Source of the DNA: Panaeolus papilionaceus
Lineage: Eukaryota; Basidiomycota; Agaricomycetes; Agaricales
NCBI GenBank assembly: GCA_015501605.1
Contig: JADNRZ010000004.1
Location: 620,001 to 684,000 of the forward strand
Reading direction: 5' to 3'
Length of the DNA stretch: 64,000 nt
Shown here: one piece after another, positions 12,387 to 24,642 of the stretch
Layout: each line of letters starts with the position of its first letter
How positions within the stretch are numbered: position 1 is the stretch's first letter
Made by a program: the position numbers and the translations under genes
The notes under the pieces: generated by a model
What the model saw: the letters and a program-made list of their open reading frames with translations, nothing else
Database searches by the model: none
Told to the model about the DNA's origin: nothing

Positions 12387-12651
12387 TATATATCCCACTG
12401 ACACAGGTCATACTCCCATTGCCAATACATACTTAATACTTTTTATACCAAAAAAAAAAACGATCAACGTGATTCTCTGAGAGAAAATACAGTGCGTTTC
12501 AACTTGAAATATGTAACTCTGAGGTCGTCTCTCTAAGGGTGGGCTAAGTTTAAATTCCCATGTGATCGGGAGATTGCTGATACTGTCTCCGAAGGCATAT
12601 TCAGCATGACTCTGACAGTGACATTCACCACAATGAGCACCTTGCGGACAA

Positions 12652-13719
12652 ATGTCATCTCAAGGACAAGATAGGCGACAAGTAAATAACTTGCTTCACA
12701 CTCTTAGGTTTGTTCTCTCACTGCAACGAGATTAATACCGCCATAACCATACGAATGTCATTAGAGGAGAGCAATTCCGTCATCAACAAAATTTACGTCG
12801 CTCGAGGACACATCTGAGCCCGAGACACGCTCTTAATGTACCAAGCTTACCCCCAGGCCTAGTTGCCCAACTCGACCTGCATAACTACGCGCCGACAATA
12901 GCGAAGACTGCAGGTGGAGACTCTGTTAGTTGTGGTTCGTGGTCTGGTCCCTCTCCTCCTAAAAGCTGGACCAAAGGAGATGCCCCTACAGACCCATATA
13001 GCACGCCTGCATGGCGCAAGGAAGCCTTTGCTATTGTATCCCAACATATCGTTGGCTTCATCAACCCTGACAAAGTACCACCCCTATCCGTGCTGTGTTT
13101 ACGAGCCATCGTGTCTCGTTGTGCAAACGCGGAGGATTTGAAGGATCTGTTGAAATACGTACCCCAACACCTACGGCGCGATCTAATACGATACCATGCC
13201 ATACACTCGCCCTTGTTAGAGTGGAAGTTGGATGCACTACTATACCCCGAAGGACATGCCGATAGAGAGATCCTAGTGGTGGGCCCGAAAGCAACTCTAA
13301 AGGAGGAACATTTCGTCAACGATGACTCTCAAGCCGCAGCTGATTCGCAAGGGTTAGACTGGGAATCCGAGGAGTATTCCCGGGACCCTGTCCAACATCT
13401 CATCTTAGTTTCTACGCGATTAACAACGTCGATGTTATTGGCACTTCCCCCTACACTGACGCATATCGCACTCCTTCGCATTCCATCTCCTATTCCACTC
13501 GCGCGTTTGACCAAGTTGTGTCCATTGCTGAATTTATTGGATCTGTCCTTTAATACATGGTTACACGATCAGCTCGATGCAGAAGAAATTTTGGAGAAGA
13601 TAGATTGGAGCAGGTGGAGTCATCTACATGTTCTTGGACTCAGGGAGTGCTATGTGCCTCTGGGTTTGCTACGAAAGGTCAACAGACATCGATGGGATGA
13701 TGTATCATGGATTCAGTAG
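12652..13719 (+). CDS. Conserved-looking hypothetical protein with leucine-rich C-terminal half
   Basis: I do not recognise this protein. The reading frame is open from 12736 to TAG at 13719 and is clearly protein-like: DPYSTPAWRKEAFAIVSQHI, then VPPLSVLCLRAIVSRCA, LLKYVPQHLRRDLIRYH, and a leucine-rich stretch PTLTHIALLRIPSPIPLARL..LLNLLDLSFN..LHVLGLREC that resembles degenerate leucine-rich repeats ending in a helix. The open frame has no suitable ATG. A start MSSQGQDRRQ (12652-12681) followed by a 90-nt GT-AG intron (12682-12771) keeps the frame and gives 325 residues; other first exons are possible. It converges on the LisH/CTLH gene. The F-box-like look of the N-terminal half is only an impression. 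Confidence 0.6.
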
Positions 13720-13862
13720 CCTTCAGTATAAGTATTCTGGAATGTACTTTGCTTAGCAAGTCAAATATATGGTTGAAGGTGCAATCAGAAGGATAACGGT
13801 GAAATGAATAAAAAATACCTTACTACGACAACATGATTGAAAGAGATTTTGGGCAAACAACA

Positions 13863-15077
13863 CTATGTACTCTGTCCCACCGATTTACTCTGCAAGAATT
13901 GATGTAGATCGAATTGAGGGACAACCTTTATCAAAGAAGGCTATCAATTAGCACTAAGCAGTTATGAAGGAAGTACCCACGTCGTTATCACCATCGGGCA
14001 TATCTTGTTTTGCACGGGCTGGAAGGAGCGTGTTGCTGCGCTTTTTCACTCCGAGTTGGTGAGCATAATTCCAGAGCAGAGTTGTATAGCGCGCAGTGAG
14101 GTCTAACGACGAAATCAGAGACTTGCCCGTCCGTTCTAGGGGGATGTTAGCAATGTCAATTGCCGAAGCGCAGGGTAAAGGACTAACTCAAAATAGCACG
14201 GTTTATCTGATCAGCGACGGCTTCCCGCCTTTCTAAAGTCAAATATTTGGCCATCGGGCTATCCTCTGGGACTTTGTATGCCAATAATCCAGCCACATTT
14301 TCAAGTTCCTTCAGATAAGTTGCACGGTCCTGTGGGTCTGACAGGGTATTGGTAAATGCGTAGAGTTTCTGAGCGCGAGTCAACAAGTTTAATTGTTGTT
14401 CTCGACCCTCTTCATCGTCTTCGTCTTCGCTGTCTGAGGCCATTGTCTCGTCCTCGTCCATTGTGTCCGCATAGGTTTCTTCTGGGGGATACTTCAAGGG
14501 TGTGGTTCGACATGCTTCGCTGAATGCCAATATGCGCATATTGAGCAAAAGATGTTCAGGTTCGGTAGATGTGGATGAAATGTATTCAAAATTATTCGTT
14601 GTTGCTGAAGGGCGGGCAGGTGAATTGGTAGTTGGTGACAGAACTGAGGGGAAGTGCTGGTTTAGTAAAGAAATTGCGCTATCCACACGACCACACATTA
14701 TTTCTGTGCGGATTTCTACCCAGTGTTGATAAGCATTTGGAAAATCTCAACGAGGGTTTAAGAATAATATTACCCTTCCGGAGCTCGACCTGCTTGAGCT
14801 GCAACTCGAATTCCTTTATTTCGTTACTTGCCGCTTGTGTCACATTATCGCCCTTGGGGATTTCTTCCCCATCTGCGTCTAGATGTCTCACTGTGCTACC
14901 CTTTACAAAAGCGTTGGCTGTTTTGGTGTAGCAACTGTGACATAGATAGTCAAGGACTATAGTACGCTATAAGCCAACAAGTGATACTAGATGAGAGGTT
15001 GTCCTTGAGATGTGTTCAGGTTCTCTACAGAAACGTACCAATTGATCAGGAGTAGGTTTGAATGCAGAAGATGCCAT
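13863..15077 (-). CDS. LisH/CTLH/CRA-domain protein (RanBPM/GID-complex type)
   Basis: Proteins with LisH, CTLH and CRA domains are scaffold subunits of the GID/CTLH E3 ubiquitin ligase or related complexes. Spliced exon 1 (15077-15039) and exon 2 (14966-14774) give TIVLDYLCHSCYTKTANAF, a LisH motif. After intron 14704-14773 comes IMCGRVDSAISLLNQHFPSVL (CTLH) and LLLNMRILAFSEACR. The CRA part, LYAFTNTLSDPQDRATYLKE, is split from CTLH by an acidic insert (DEDETMASDSEDEDDEEG), as in RanBPM-like proteins. No SPRY domain is present, unlike full Gid1/RanBP9. The 3' end has two readings: a 40-nt intron (13941-13980, with a CTAAT branch site) gives an end in VPQFDLHQFLQSKS at 13863 and 326 residues; without it the stop is at 13954. 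Confidence 0.75.
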
Positions 15078-15496
15078 GGTTCAGGGCGGTAGAGGTGGTG
15101 GGGAACTAAAGTAGATTGCGGACCTTTGTGAGGTCCATAGTCAGTACATGTCGTCGAAAAGCTTGAAGAGACCTTTCCGCCGTAAAGTCCGCCGTTCACA
15201 GGGGCTGGTCATGTGATACATCATTCATTGAATTTCGAGATAAGAAATCCTTCAAGAATTTGAGAATAAAACATCTACGTCCAAGTGCAGAGTCAGTACA
15301 ATAATGTAGAGAGTGCTAGGGAATTCCAGAAGTTGAATGCTGTGAAGGGATGAGGGGTAATGTTGTATATGAAGTATTCCAAATAATTTACAGACACGAA
15401 CACAGCAATTAGCGAGTCGTACAATGTATGCCCAAGGATAACAATGCAGCCAGACAGCAAGAAAAAGTATAAACTTAAAACACCTATGTTGCGCCA
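15078..15496. other. Intergenic region between CTLH-protein gene and PQ-loop gene
   Basis: 419 bp containing the upstream region of the LisH/CTLH gene and the 3' flank of the PQ-loop transporter gene, both on the minus strand. AT-rich in its right half. No further gene or repeat is supported. Confidence 0.45.
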
Positions 15497-17320
15497 TCAA
15501 GCAACACTACGAGATCGAGCAGCTCGTCCACGGTTTGAAATGGCCGAATCACTAGAAGGATGTGGTGATAATGCATCAGCAGACAATAAAGCAGCCTGTT
15601 CTTCGTCGGGAATTCTGTGTAGAGCAACATGTTTCCGATGACGGGGTTGATAGAGGAATGATTGGGTAACAATCGTCATGTCAAACATCAATGTGCCAGC
15701 ACTTCCCAACAGATACCTATAGACTCATCAGAATTAGGTGCAGGGGAAAAGTAATGAATGACAGACGGAATGCTCTCCCTCAGGAATTCGGCGTCTTGAG
15801 GTGGGGGGAGAAAACGTTTTGGAGACGTCAGAATGGAAGAAACATAAAAGACGTTTCCGAGGAATGCGAAAACGAAGAGATACATAGAGAGGCCCTCCAC
15901 TGATTGCCGGACATACTAAAAACTATGAGACTGGATGCTCTCCCCTGGTTTTTATACATTCAACTTACATTTTTCCAAATTTGAGGCAGTCTTGACGTTA
16001 AGTAGAGTGTTGTGCATACCCAAGCAAATATCCTTCCCAGAACTTGTTCACCAGAGGGTTCTTCATGAGGTTCTTTCTGGAAGAGTGCATCCTCCACGAA
16101 GATATCGGACTGTAAGCCCGCAAAATCTGCGTCGACGGCATTTCGCTTGAAAAGAGATTGTGGAAGGGCCACGTGTGGACCAGCTGAAGGTTGCTCGACG
16201 ATTTTTGCGTTGAGAACTAGCCCGGTGGCCTCCATAGGGTGGGAAGCGTATGAACTGTGTCGCATGAACGTTCCCATGCCGAAGAGCGCCCAAACACCTA
16301 AAAAGACCATCGTCGACCCACGTCGGTTGGCACGCGATCCACGAGTGTTTGATACCAAGGATGCATTTTGTTCTGCCTGGTCAGCATGTGATGCACTTGC
16401 TGGTTGTATTTCATAGCTAGCAGTTGGGTGATTTGCAAATTCGTCTGACATGATGTGGAGTGTAGTCGAACGGGTCGGACCAGCACTAGCAGCTCGGGCA
16501 GAAGGGCGTTCGACACTCCATGATACACGTTTTCGACCTATAATCTGACCACCTTCAGAATGAAAGCTCTCGAGCATGCTGGTGGGAATATTGTTCTCTT
16601 CGTCTTCCTCTGTGCCATCACCATCTCTCTGCGGTGACCCTTCATACCCACGCCGTCTTCCTCCAGTCACACGAGAACGTCGGGTTGACGACCTTCTAAG
16701 ATCCGATTGTTCGTCTTGTTGGGCAGCAAATGCGGCAGCGGCAGCGACGTTGGACGCAACAGCGGACAGAGTGCGATATCTTGAAGCTCCTCTATCGAGA
16801 GTCAGTCGACCACCAGCAGCTGGGGATGTGGCTGATCGGATATGGTGTGTCAACGCGGTCGGAGGACCTTTTGCAGGTTTATAATAGTACAAGTACTGTC
16901 CGACTAACATGCAGTCGACGCATACGAAGTATGTCGCTAGATATGTCTGCAATATATAGTTCAGTATAGCGAATAATTCTCCCAAGGCGAGGCAACTTGC
17001 TTGGAAAGGTAGTTGATTGGTAAGAATACACCCTACGAGATTTGAGATGTCGCCTATGAATATAGTGAGCATAAAACAGAAGCCCCTATATACGAAAAGA
17101 ACACGACGAACCCATTAACCAGTTTGCAAGAAATGGCAAGGACAGGCCTTCACACGACTTGCGCCTAACGTTTTCAACCACTTGACTGATTTATGTGCTG
17201 TTATTGGTTGTGCAACGGATACGTGAGGATGGATATGCGAACTTACGGGAACTGTGCGCCCAACCAGCAGGCAATGGACGTATATCCCAAGACATCGCTA
17301 ATTGTCCAGTTTTCCAGCAT
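15497..17320 (-). CDS. PQ-loop vacuolar cationic amino-acid transporter (Ypq/SLC66A1 type)
   Basis: Members export lysine, arginine or histidine across the vacuolar/lysosomal membrane and have seven helices with two PQ loops. Six exons (17320-17247, 17185-17112, 17053-17001, 16946-15969, 15915-15767, 15716-15497) join to 516 codons exactly. The first PQ loop is assembled across intron 1 (IACWLGAQFPQVVENVRRKS), followed by GLSLPFLANWLMGDISNL. The second is TLYLTSRLPQIWKNYVRQS. The family helix pattern is kept (LPFQTYLATYFVCVDC; PYLLGSAGTLMFDMTIV). Between helices lies a roughly 230-residue Arg/Ser-rich loop with RRSSTRRSRVTGGRRR, typical of fungal members. The intron at 16947-17000 is GC-AG and of in-frame length (54 nt). 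Confidence 0.9.
16947..17000 (-). other. GC-AG intron in the PQ-loop transporter gene
   Basis: This 54-nt intron has a GCAAGT donor and a GCAG acceptor. It contains no stop in frame, so an ORF-based model would read through and insert 18 residues between LPFQ and TYLATYF, where the family has none. Confidence 0.8.
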
Positions 17321-17651
17321 GGTGCAGTGGAAAGAGGAGAGCCGAGATCAACAGACTCAGCTGGCTTTCGTTGGTCCACTTTAGCCCACGGTCCGGACAC
17401 AGCCACTCGTTAATTGAGCCACCGCACTGCGTAATGATGGACGGACTGTAGACATATTGTTTAACATTGAATACCTCACCCTAACTTTTTCAATAACATC
17501 ACGGTCGTTAAGAAACCTTGTCTATACATTACTTGTCATATTTTTTCATTCAGTCATATTTCATTGACTCTGAGTCAGGTCATCGTTATCATCGTGCAAA
17601 GCCATTCTTCTGATCGCTTTCCCACATCAACATCTACTCAGTATCGCCATC
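17321..17651. promoter_or_regulatory. Divergent promoter of PQ-loop transporter and LIN1-like genes
   Basis: 331 bp between two divergent starts. The right half is pyrimidine/AT-rich, as in many fungal core promoters. No RTCACGTG or ACGCGT motif is present here, in contrast to several other divergent promoters in the window. Confidence 0.45.
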
Positions 17652-18877
17652 ATGCCTCCCAAAGCGGGACAAAAGCGCTCAGCTGCGCAAGCGGATGAAA
17701 ACTCGGCCTCAACAACAAAGAAAACGCGCTTTGTAGAACCCAAAGATGACCCAGTAAACTTTGCAGAGCAGGTAGATTCAGCTTTGGAAGGTCCTTCTCG
17801 GCGAGGAAAAGTCAAAACGGAGGGTTACGATTCCGACTCGACGGATGACGGAGAAGGCGTTGTAGAAAGCAGAAAGACGTCGGGAAAGGAGAATGAAGAT
17901 GATCTTGATGATATGTTCGCTTCTGGAGATAAAGAGGACAAGGAAGATACCGATGGAAAGAAGAAAGAGGACAAGTTTATGCGACTCGCTGATATCGAGG
18001 GCCAGGAGTTTGGAAATGAATCAGGGTCTGAACAAGATGAAGATGAAGATGAACCTGAGGATGAAGACGATGCAGAGAGAAAAAAGAGGGCTGGTATGGG
18101 CTATGAGTTATCATCTTTCAACATGAGAGAGGAAATGGAAGAGGGCAAGTTCACCGAGGATGGCATGTATGTTCGGTCATTCGATCCTCACGGCGTACAC
18201 GATCGCTGGATGGAAGGACTTGACGAAAAGGAAATCAAACAAGCTAGACGACGGAAACGAGAACAGGAGAAAAAGCAGAAAGAGCGCATGTTAGCAGAGG
18301 AGAAAGAATTGGAAGAGAGCGGCGGCAAGTCGACTTTGGAACAAAACCTTCTATCCTGCCTCAAAAAGGGGGAAACTGTCCTAGAGGCGTTGCAACGTCT
18401 AGGCGCCAACAAGACACGCGAAAAGACTGCAAAAAGGTTGGTCTTTATTCTCGTATCCATGGTATTATACATGCTTAATTCGATTACAGATCTAAACGTA
18501 CAGCATTAACTGCAATGGATGTCGACAAAACTCGTGTTCATGAACCAACAGACATCGAAATCATTACGGATCTCGCTTCTCGTCTCATGTCTTTAGGTGA
18601 TCCGGATATTTATTCAAAAACGTTCGAGGAATTGGTTCGTAGTGTCCGTGCTTCAGGACATGTTCCAGCATCTTGGGAACCCGTTTCTGCCGATGTTAAA
18701 TACGAATACAGGTGGAGAACGACGGAAGCAGGATCGACGGACGAAACATTTGGTCCCTTCGGAGAGGAAGAGATTCAATCGTGGTTTAATGCTTTGTACT
18801 TTGGCTCAAATGGAGAAAAGATTCAAGTCCGTAAGACTGGAGGCGAATGGGGAGATTGGGACGATGTAGTTGTATAG
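17652..18877 (+). CDS. LIN1: GYF-domain U5 snRNP-associated protein (CD2BP2/LIN1 homologue)
   Basis: Lin1/CD2BP2 binds the U5 snRNP and proline-rich ligands through a C-terminal GYF domain. The protein has a basic N-terminus (MPPKAGQKRSAAQ), a long acidic middle (GSEQDEDEDEPEDEDDAE), then the family block GYELSSFNMREEMEEGKF followed by DGMYVRS and DPHGVHDRWMEG. A Lys/Arg/Glu helix comes next. The C-terminal GYF-like fold contains YEYRWRTTEAGSTDETFGPF and EEIQSWFNALYF, with the tyrosine/tryptophan pattern of the domain. The single intron 18437-18489 joins exons to 391 codons. It ends 59 bp from the RAD54 stop on the other strand. Confidence 0.88.
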
Positions 18878-18936
18878 TCCATTGTAGGTAGACAGTGATT
18901 TATGAATTCTTGTACTATATTATTTCTTGTCCACAT

Positions 18937-21917
18937 TCAATGGCTGATGTATTGGAATACAAACGAAACTTCTGGCAACCCAACCTCGGCTCTTAACAAG
19001 TCGTCGTGGTTGTTTTTGAGTTCCACGTTTGTAAAGTGATTCCACCTTTATTTAGGACGCGTCAGTCAATCGCAGAGCATGCTGGCCGATGGTAGCGATT
19101 ACTTACGTGCTGGCATCTCCATACAAGAGGGCAGGAGCTTTAACCATTTGTCTCCCATCTTTACATCTCTTGCACTTGAACGTGTCGTGCGTGTCGCATA
19201 TCGTTTTGTTATTAAACGTGAATAGCTGCCTCAGTGAGTCCACAGAGAAATGCCGCTCCGCGTCCTCTTTCTCATCCACAACGGCTGAAGAAAGGGCCTG
19301 CTTACTCGCTTGTCTTTGGAAGATTTTCTCTTCGATGGTCCCCGTCGATATAAAGCGATATACGAAACCTAAAAAAGGGTAAGCGTTTACTACCTTCGAA
19401 AGGTAAATCAGGACTTGCATTCTTTCTTTTGGCCATCACGCCATACACGAGCCAACGCCTGCTGATCAGCAGCAGGATTCCAATCTACGGAGGAAGCCAT
19501 CAAGGGAAATAGAACTTTGATGCGAGGGTAGTCACTGACCTGGGTCGAATAGAATAAGTCTGTTTGCACCGATGAGGTTGATGCCACATCCACCAGCCTT
19601 GCTACTTAGCAAGAATATGAATTCCTTTCCGTTAGGGTCGTTGAACTGATCCACCAATTTCTGGCGCTTTGTGATGGTCATTGTACCGTCTAATCTGAAG
19701 AAGCCGTATCTACAGGCGGGTTGAGAAACCAGATCGACGTTGAGACAAGCTGAATGTACTTCTTATTCCTGCAAAGCTTTTCGAAGAGGTCTAACGTTTG
19801 AGTATAGTTACTAATCAGGACGATCTTGTCGTCAGTCGTCGTTTTGATTTGGTGCAGAAACCTGTAATGGCCCCCGTTAAAAACAATCTATCAGGTAGCA
19901 ACGTTGAAACAAACCTTTCTAATACGACAAACTTCCCAGACCAGTCACATCGGACGCCTTGGTTGCGTCCTTTGGATGTTGAACCCGCGCCACAGAAGCC
20001 ATCGGGGATGAGGTGCTCACTCCCTTTCAGATCATCGGGCAGGTTCAGCAACTCTGGGTGATTGCAGAGCTTCTTAAGAATGTTAATAGCTTTGAGAGGT
20101 TGAGAGTCCTGCCCACGAAGCAGGGCCTTGATCTCCGGTGCGGTCAAGAACAGGTTATATAAGGATAATTGGAAGTCGGAAAGTCCACAGAAGACGACTT
20201 GCTCATATTTGACGGGCACTGCGGAGATGTCAGTTGACATACTGTGCGAGGGGCATAAAACTTACAGTATTTTGATAATAGGTCATTCGTGCGCCGAATG
20301 ATGAATTTCATTACCAAAGCACCAAGTTCTTTCAGCTTCTTCTCCGACGCTGCTTTCACTTCGTCACTGGCAAGGGAATCCCGTCCCCTAATGATTGCAT
20401 GCTCGAAATTCTTTCGGAACTCGTTCTTCGATCCAAGCAGGTTAGGGTTGGCAAAGTTGAGTAGCGAAAAATATTCTGAGAGGTCGTTCTGTATGCAAGG
20501 TAGCTTTAGAAAAGAGATATCTGCGGGAATTTAACCCCTTACCTGAATAGGGGTTCCTGTTAGAATGACTCGTCGATTAACTTTCAGGCTGTCCAATGCC
20601 TGGAACGTAAGCGATTCTACAATACATCAGCAAAGAAAGTTAAACCACGGAGTGATGCAGGATACCTGAGTTTTTAAGTCGGTGGCCTTCGTCACAGAGC
20701 AGCAAACCGATTTCACAATTGGCTATGTAGGCCGTAAGCGTGCGCAAAGTTTCATAAGACACGATCATGACCGGCTGAGTCACGTTGCGACCTCTTGCAG
20801 CTACCCATCGCGCAACAGCGGCAAGAGTATCTGCTTTGGAACCCTTTCCATCAACGGCCAACGGGGTTATAGTTCCAACGCCCAACCACTTGACTATAGG
20901 AGGGGAAATGTTAGTAGGGTGTTGGTTGACCGTATATCGACGAATGTTCTACCCAGCTCATTTGCCCAGTTCTTGACAAGACTGGAAGGGCAAGCAATGA
21001 TGCATTTTTCAATAGTCGGCTTGCCTGCCCGTGGGCTCTGCTTTAATAGAGTCCACAGAAGTGCAATGCACTGGAGAGTTTTGCCCAGACCCATCTCGTC
21101 TGCCATAATGCAACCATACTGATTCTCGACGACCATTCCTGTTGTACACCGGAAAAGGAACTGCTGACGTTGTCAGCTGTGTTATGCTGAAGAAGTACAT
21201 CATGCTTTTGTTTACCTTAACACCCTCAATTTGATGTGGCCGCAGGACCTTGGATAGTCGAGGGTCAATAACAACTGGGACTTTCGTAATTTCTTGTTTA
21301 CTGTTCGTCTCGCCCAGAAGCGCCTTCAGACTCTTATGCGGGTTGTAGAGCCCGGCTGTCTTTTCTTGCGCTTCCTTCTCTGCTCTCAGCTTTGCCTCTT
21401 CCTTTTCCCTCTCCTTCCGTTCCTCGTCCGTTTCACGATCGTCAATCGTTGGATCGTATAGTACGATGGCATGATCCTCCATGGGGTCATGTAATGGTCG
21501 GGGAATAATCTTCGCTGGGGGTCTAACTCCCAATGAAACGTTGGAACCCATATGCGTTATCGTCTTGCCATCCTTGGTAGTCATTGTTGGTAAAGAAAAC
21601 CTCCGATGGCTGACTTCGTTGAAGGGCTTCACAGAGTAAACGGGGTACTTGGGAATAGCAGCAAGGAGTTCTGCCTCATTATGCCAGACACCGTCTTTAT
21701 CCATGTTCTTCTTCTGCTTCTTCTTGGACCTCTCAGTTTCGGAGTCAGATTCGTCAGCATCTTGACCTTTATAAGACACCCTCTTGCGCTTTCTTGGTGG
21801 TTGCACATGAACTGGTTTGGCGGATGTTGGTGGTTTAAACGGCTTGTTAAGACGAGAGCTTTCCTGAAGCCTTTCGAGCTTTTTTCCGTCTGACGTTGTG
21901 GGTATACGACGGAGCAT
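18937..21917 (-). CDS. RAD54: DNA repair and recombination ATPase RAD54
   Basis: Swi2/Snf2-family dsDNA translocase that partners Rad51 in homologous recombination. The N-terminal region [18 protein letters not shown] and LNKPFKPPT is typical of Rad54. Motif I is [20 protein letters not shown], motif [12 protein letters not shown], motif [23 protein letters not shown]. Later motifs are [36 protein letters not shown] and [16 protein letters not shown]. The C-terminal zinc-binding-like stretch [12 protein letters not shown] follows, and the protein ends SFVFQYISH. Multiple short introns interrupt the helicase domain. ATG at 21917 is the natural family start. An MluI box (ACGCGT) sits 55 bp upstream. 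Confidence 0.96.
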
Positions 21918-21971
21918 AATGGTAGGTAGATTGCAGTGACAGTGGAGGTTTGATGCAGAGCTGATGCAGAG

Positions 21972-21977
21972 ACGCGT
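21972..21977. promoter_or_regulatory. MluI-box (MCB-like ACGCGT) upstream of RAD54
   Basis: ACGCGT lies 55 bp before the RAD54 start. In ascomycete yeasts this element binds MBF and drives G1/S expression of replication and repair genes; activity here is inference. A GTCACATG motif lies at 22008-22015. The rest of the 364-bp gap (21918-22281) shows nothing else. Confidence 0.4.
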
Positions 21978-22281
21978 CGCGTTTCAATGCCATGTTTATT
22001 GATTCAAGTCACATGATCGTAACACTGATTCCTTTTTTCAATAATTTGAATACTGCAGTCTTAGAACTCAAATTGGGCTCGGTTTGTGCCATTACTTAAT
22101 GTTAATGAAGCGGACATCCCCAGAGCATGGCAAATTGAGCGCCTAGGCGTACAATAGGTATGTAGTGCACCTCGTTGTCATACAATCACCCTTGAAACAA
22201 ATTAGCTCGCTGTTAATTCTTGACATCTCCGTGCACAGGGTGAGAGAGGTACTGAAATCATAATTCCAATGATAACGACAA

Positions 22282-24642
22282 TCAAAAGGCAGAAACGGAG
22301 GTAAGATACTGTGACCATCGTCTGCTATCAGCATCGGCTGCTGCGTCTGCATATCCATTATAATCTACAATTTCGATTTTAGACACCAACAGTTTGTTGC
22401 TCTGGTTAAGCAAGTGAGAAGGGATATTCAGCCGCTGTGACGCCACCGTATTACTCGAAGAGCAAAATATCCAGCTTTGGACACCTGTACATGCAACAAA
22501 CTGCGGCGGGTTAAGTTCCAATTTACCGTTGACAGATAAACGAAACATAACTCACAAGATCGCCCTCATGTAACCTCTTCGACAAAATCGCATAGTGCCT
22601 CTTGTCTTCGTCAAATGCGTCATTGGCTAATTCGACAAGGGCAGGTGTTCCAGTAGCCCTCACCGAGGCAAGAAGACGGTCACAAGCGCTCGGACTATAG
22701 AACTTGCCCGGGGTTGCATCGCCACTCGTCGTTTCGAAACTGTGGAATACCTCATTGGAAGCTTCAATGATAACGGGGATGGAAAGAGACGAGTCCAACT
22801 TCAAAGACACATGGTGTGATGCCGACCTACAAGCTATGAGAATTTGACACGAGCAACTTGAATATCGTAAACGTACTGTGGTGCAGGTGACTTATTCGTG
22901 TCAAGTCCACTGTTGCAAAACCTTAAGAATATTTGCGCAAAGAAAGAGGTTAAAGTACGCACAGAGGTCCAAAAATAGTGGACGTTTTCAATAGTTTGGA
23001 GTCAACATCAGGCTCTGAGCTTCGAGTTGGGAACAATAGTTGGGTGACCCTTTGAACTCTGAGGCGATGGGTTTAGCTAAGTTCGGCTGGGGGATATAGA
23101 TATACCAACCTTGTAGCCAAGGGTGTATTATGAGTGTCGATATCGGGGGTCTTTGGCTCTTCAGTCGGGTCAACCGCTGCTGCAACTGCTGCAACATCTT
23201 CCATATCCTCGTCAAAGTCCTCCAGTGCTTCAACATCTTCCTTTCGCAATCCAGAAGCCTGTAGCAACTCCTCTCCAGTGGGTGGTGCTGTTTCTACTGT
23301 ATTCTCAATTAGTATGACCTCTGGCTCGGATGTCTCTGCATCCTCTACGGCCTTGGCACGATTGCGGCGAGGTCTCACAGATTTCAGAACACCCTTGTCA
23401 GAGGTGTTCGCGATGTATCCGCTGGATGATCGACCTGGGCCTGCTTTCATCCGTTTTGCTCGCTTGTTTGACTGTTCACCTGGATTTTGTTCCGATTGCC
23501 TCATTGCCTTCGATTTAGCAGAAAGTGCACCATCCGAAACTGCGATGCCAGGTTCCATGGTTTGAATTCTGGATCTCGTTGCACGAGATTCGGATAGCAA
23601 GGGCAAATTAGGTAGCTCGACGCGTTTTAATTTTTTGGTGGAGTGAGACGACAGATCTGGAGACGCAGAGGTGTCAATCACGTTGGGGACCGATTTAGAG
23701 GCTGAAATAAAGCTCTTTGTAAGGATATCTTCGTCGAGTTCTCCATCCGATGGGGGTATAACCTCGGGAGAAGCGGGACGCTGACCGGTTTTCCGTCGCT
23801 GGCTTCGAGTCCGGGAGGGTGTAGTGAGTGAAGAGGTTGCTATCGGGGTTGCGGGTGCTTTGCCCTTGGCTTGCGTAGGTGGCGGGGATATAATTTCAAT
23901 TGACGCCTCTCGCACTTTCTTTGAAGGGGGAGGTTCAACGATTTCTAAATCTGGTGAACGACGACGCTTAGATGTTTGCGCTGTCGCAGAGGAGTCAGAG
24001 GGGGCTTTGTTGGACTGGGAGGGCCCTGGTTTGGTGGGATTGAGTTTAGTGGACGATTTTTTCCTGGCTACATAACATTTAGGTTATTAAACACGAGAAA
24101 TGGAATATAGGTGGTCATACTTGGAGGTCCTGAGGGGAATATCTCCTCTCCAAACTTAAAAAGTGTTAAATCGTTCTTGTCTCGGCCATTGGTGGACACG
24201 CGGGACCAGAACGCTTCCAAAATCTGTTCCGAGTCCGCAAACGATTCTGCTGGCTCCCAACTGTGATATATAGAAGTAAGATTTGGAAACGCCTTTGGCA
24301 CCAAAAAACTTACGTGTCTTCATCAGGAGAGTATCCTTTCCACTGTAAGGACGGGGCCGAATCAGTTAACAGTTCAACAGAAAAGTTCCATAACGATGAG
24401 GGGGTCTCACTCTAACGCGATAGCTCTGCGTCCCAGAAAGTAAGCAGACGAAATATTAAGATAATAGCCAGGCTTACCCAGACTAGTTTTGGTTTCTTCC
24501 TTTTTCTTGAAGGCCCCTCTTTTTCAACCTTTGCAGCTACAACAGACTCTGTAAACATGGCCAAAGTTAGTGAGTCGCGAAACATAATGCGAGATGGTGG
24601 GTGGAGCGCACCAACTTCGTATTCTTCGTTATCTTCGGGCAT
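22282..24642 (-). CDS. Chromodomain protein
   Basis: Chromodomains bind methylated histone tails. Splicing a short intron after MPEDNEEYEV gives ESVVAAKVEKEGPSRKRKKP, then KLVW. A later exon begins WKGYSPDEDTWEPAESF and continues ADSEQILEAFW, the classic chromodomain core and C-terminal helix. The central 350 residues are Ser/Pro/Lys-rich with nuclear-localisation-like clusters (SKRRRSPD, NKRAKRMK, RPRRNRAK). The C-terminal third contains LDSSLSIPVIIEASNEVFHS and ends YLTSVSAF; it does not look like a chromo-shadow domain and I do not recognise it. The piece between KLVW and WKGY is uncertain (one intron of about 134 nt, or two). It lies between RAD54 and the Crb2-like gene, all on the minus strand. 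Confidence 0.75.

Noticed and set aside
16995..17072. Hydrophobic start MLTIFIGDISNL as the N-terminus of the PQ-loop protein
   Set aside because: The first residues come from intron sequence; splicing to the upstream exons restores the first PQ loop.
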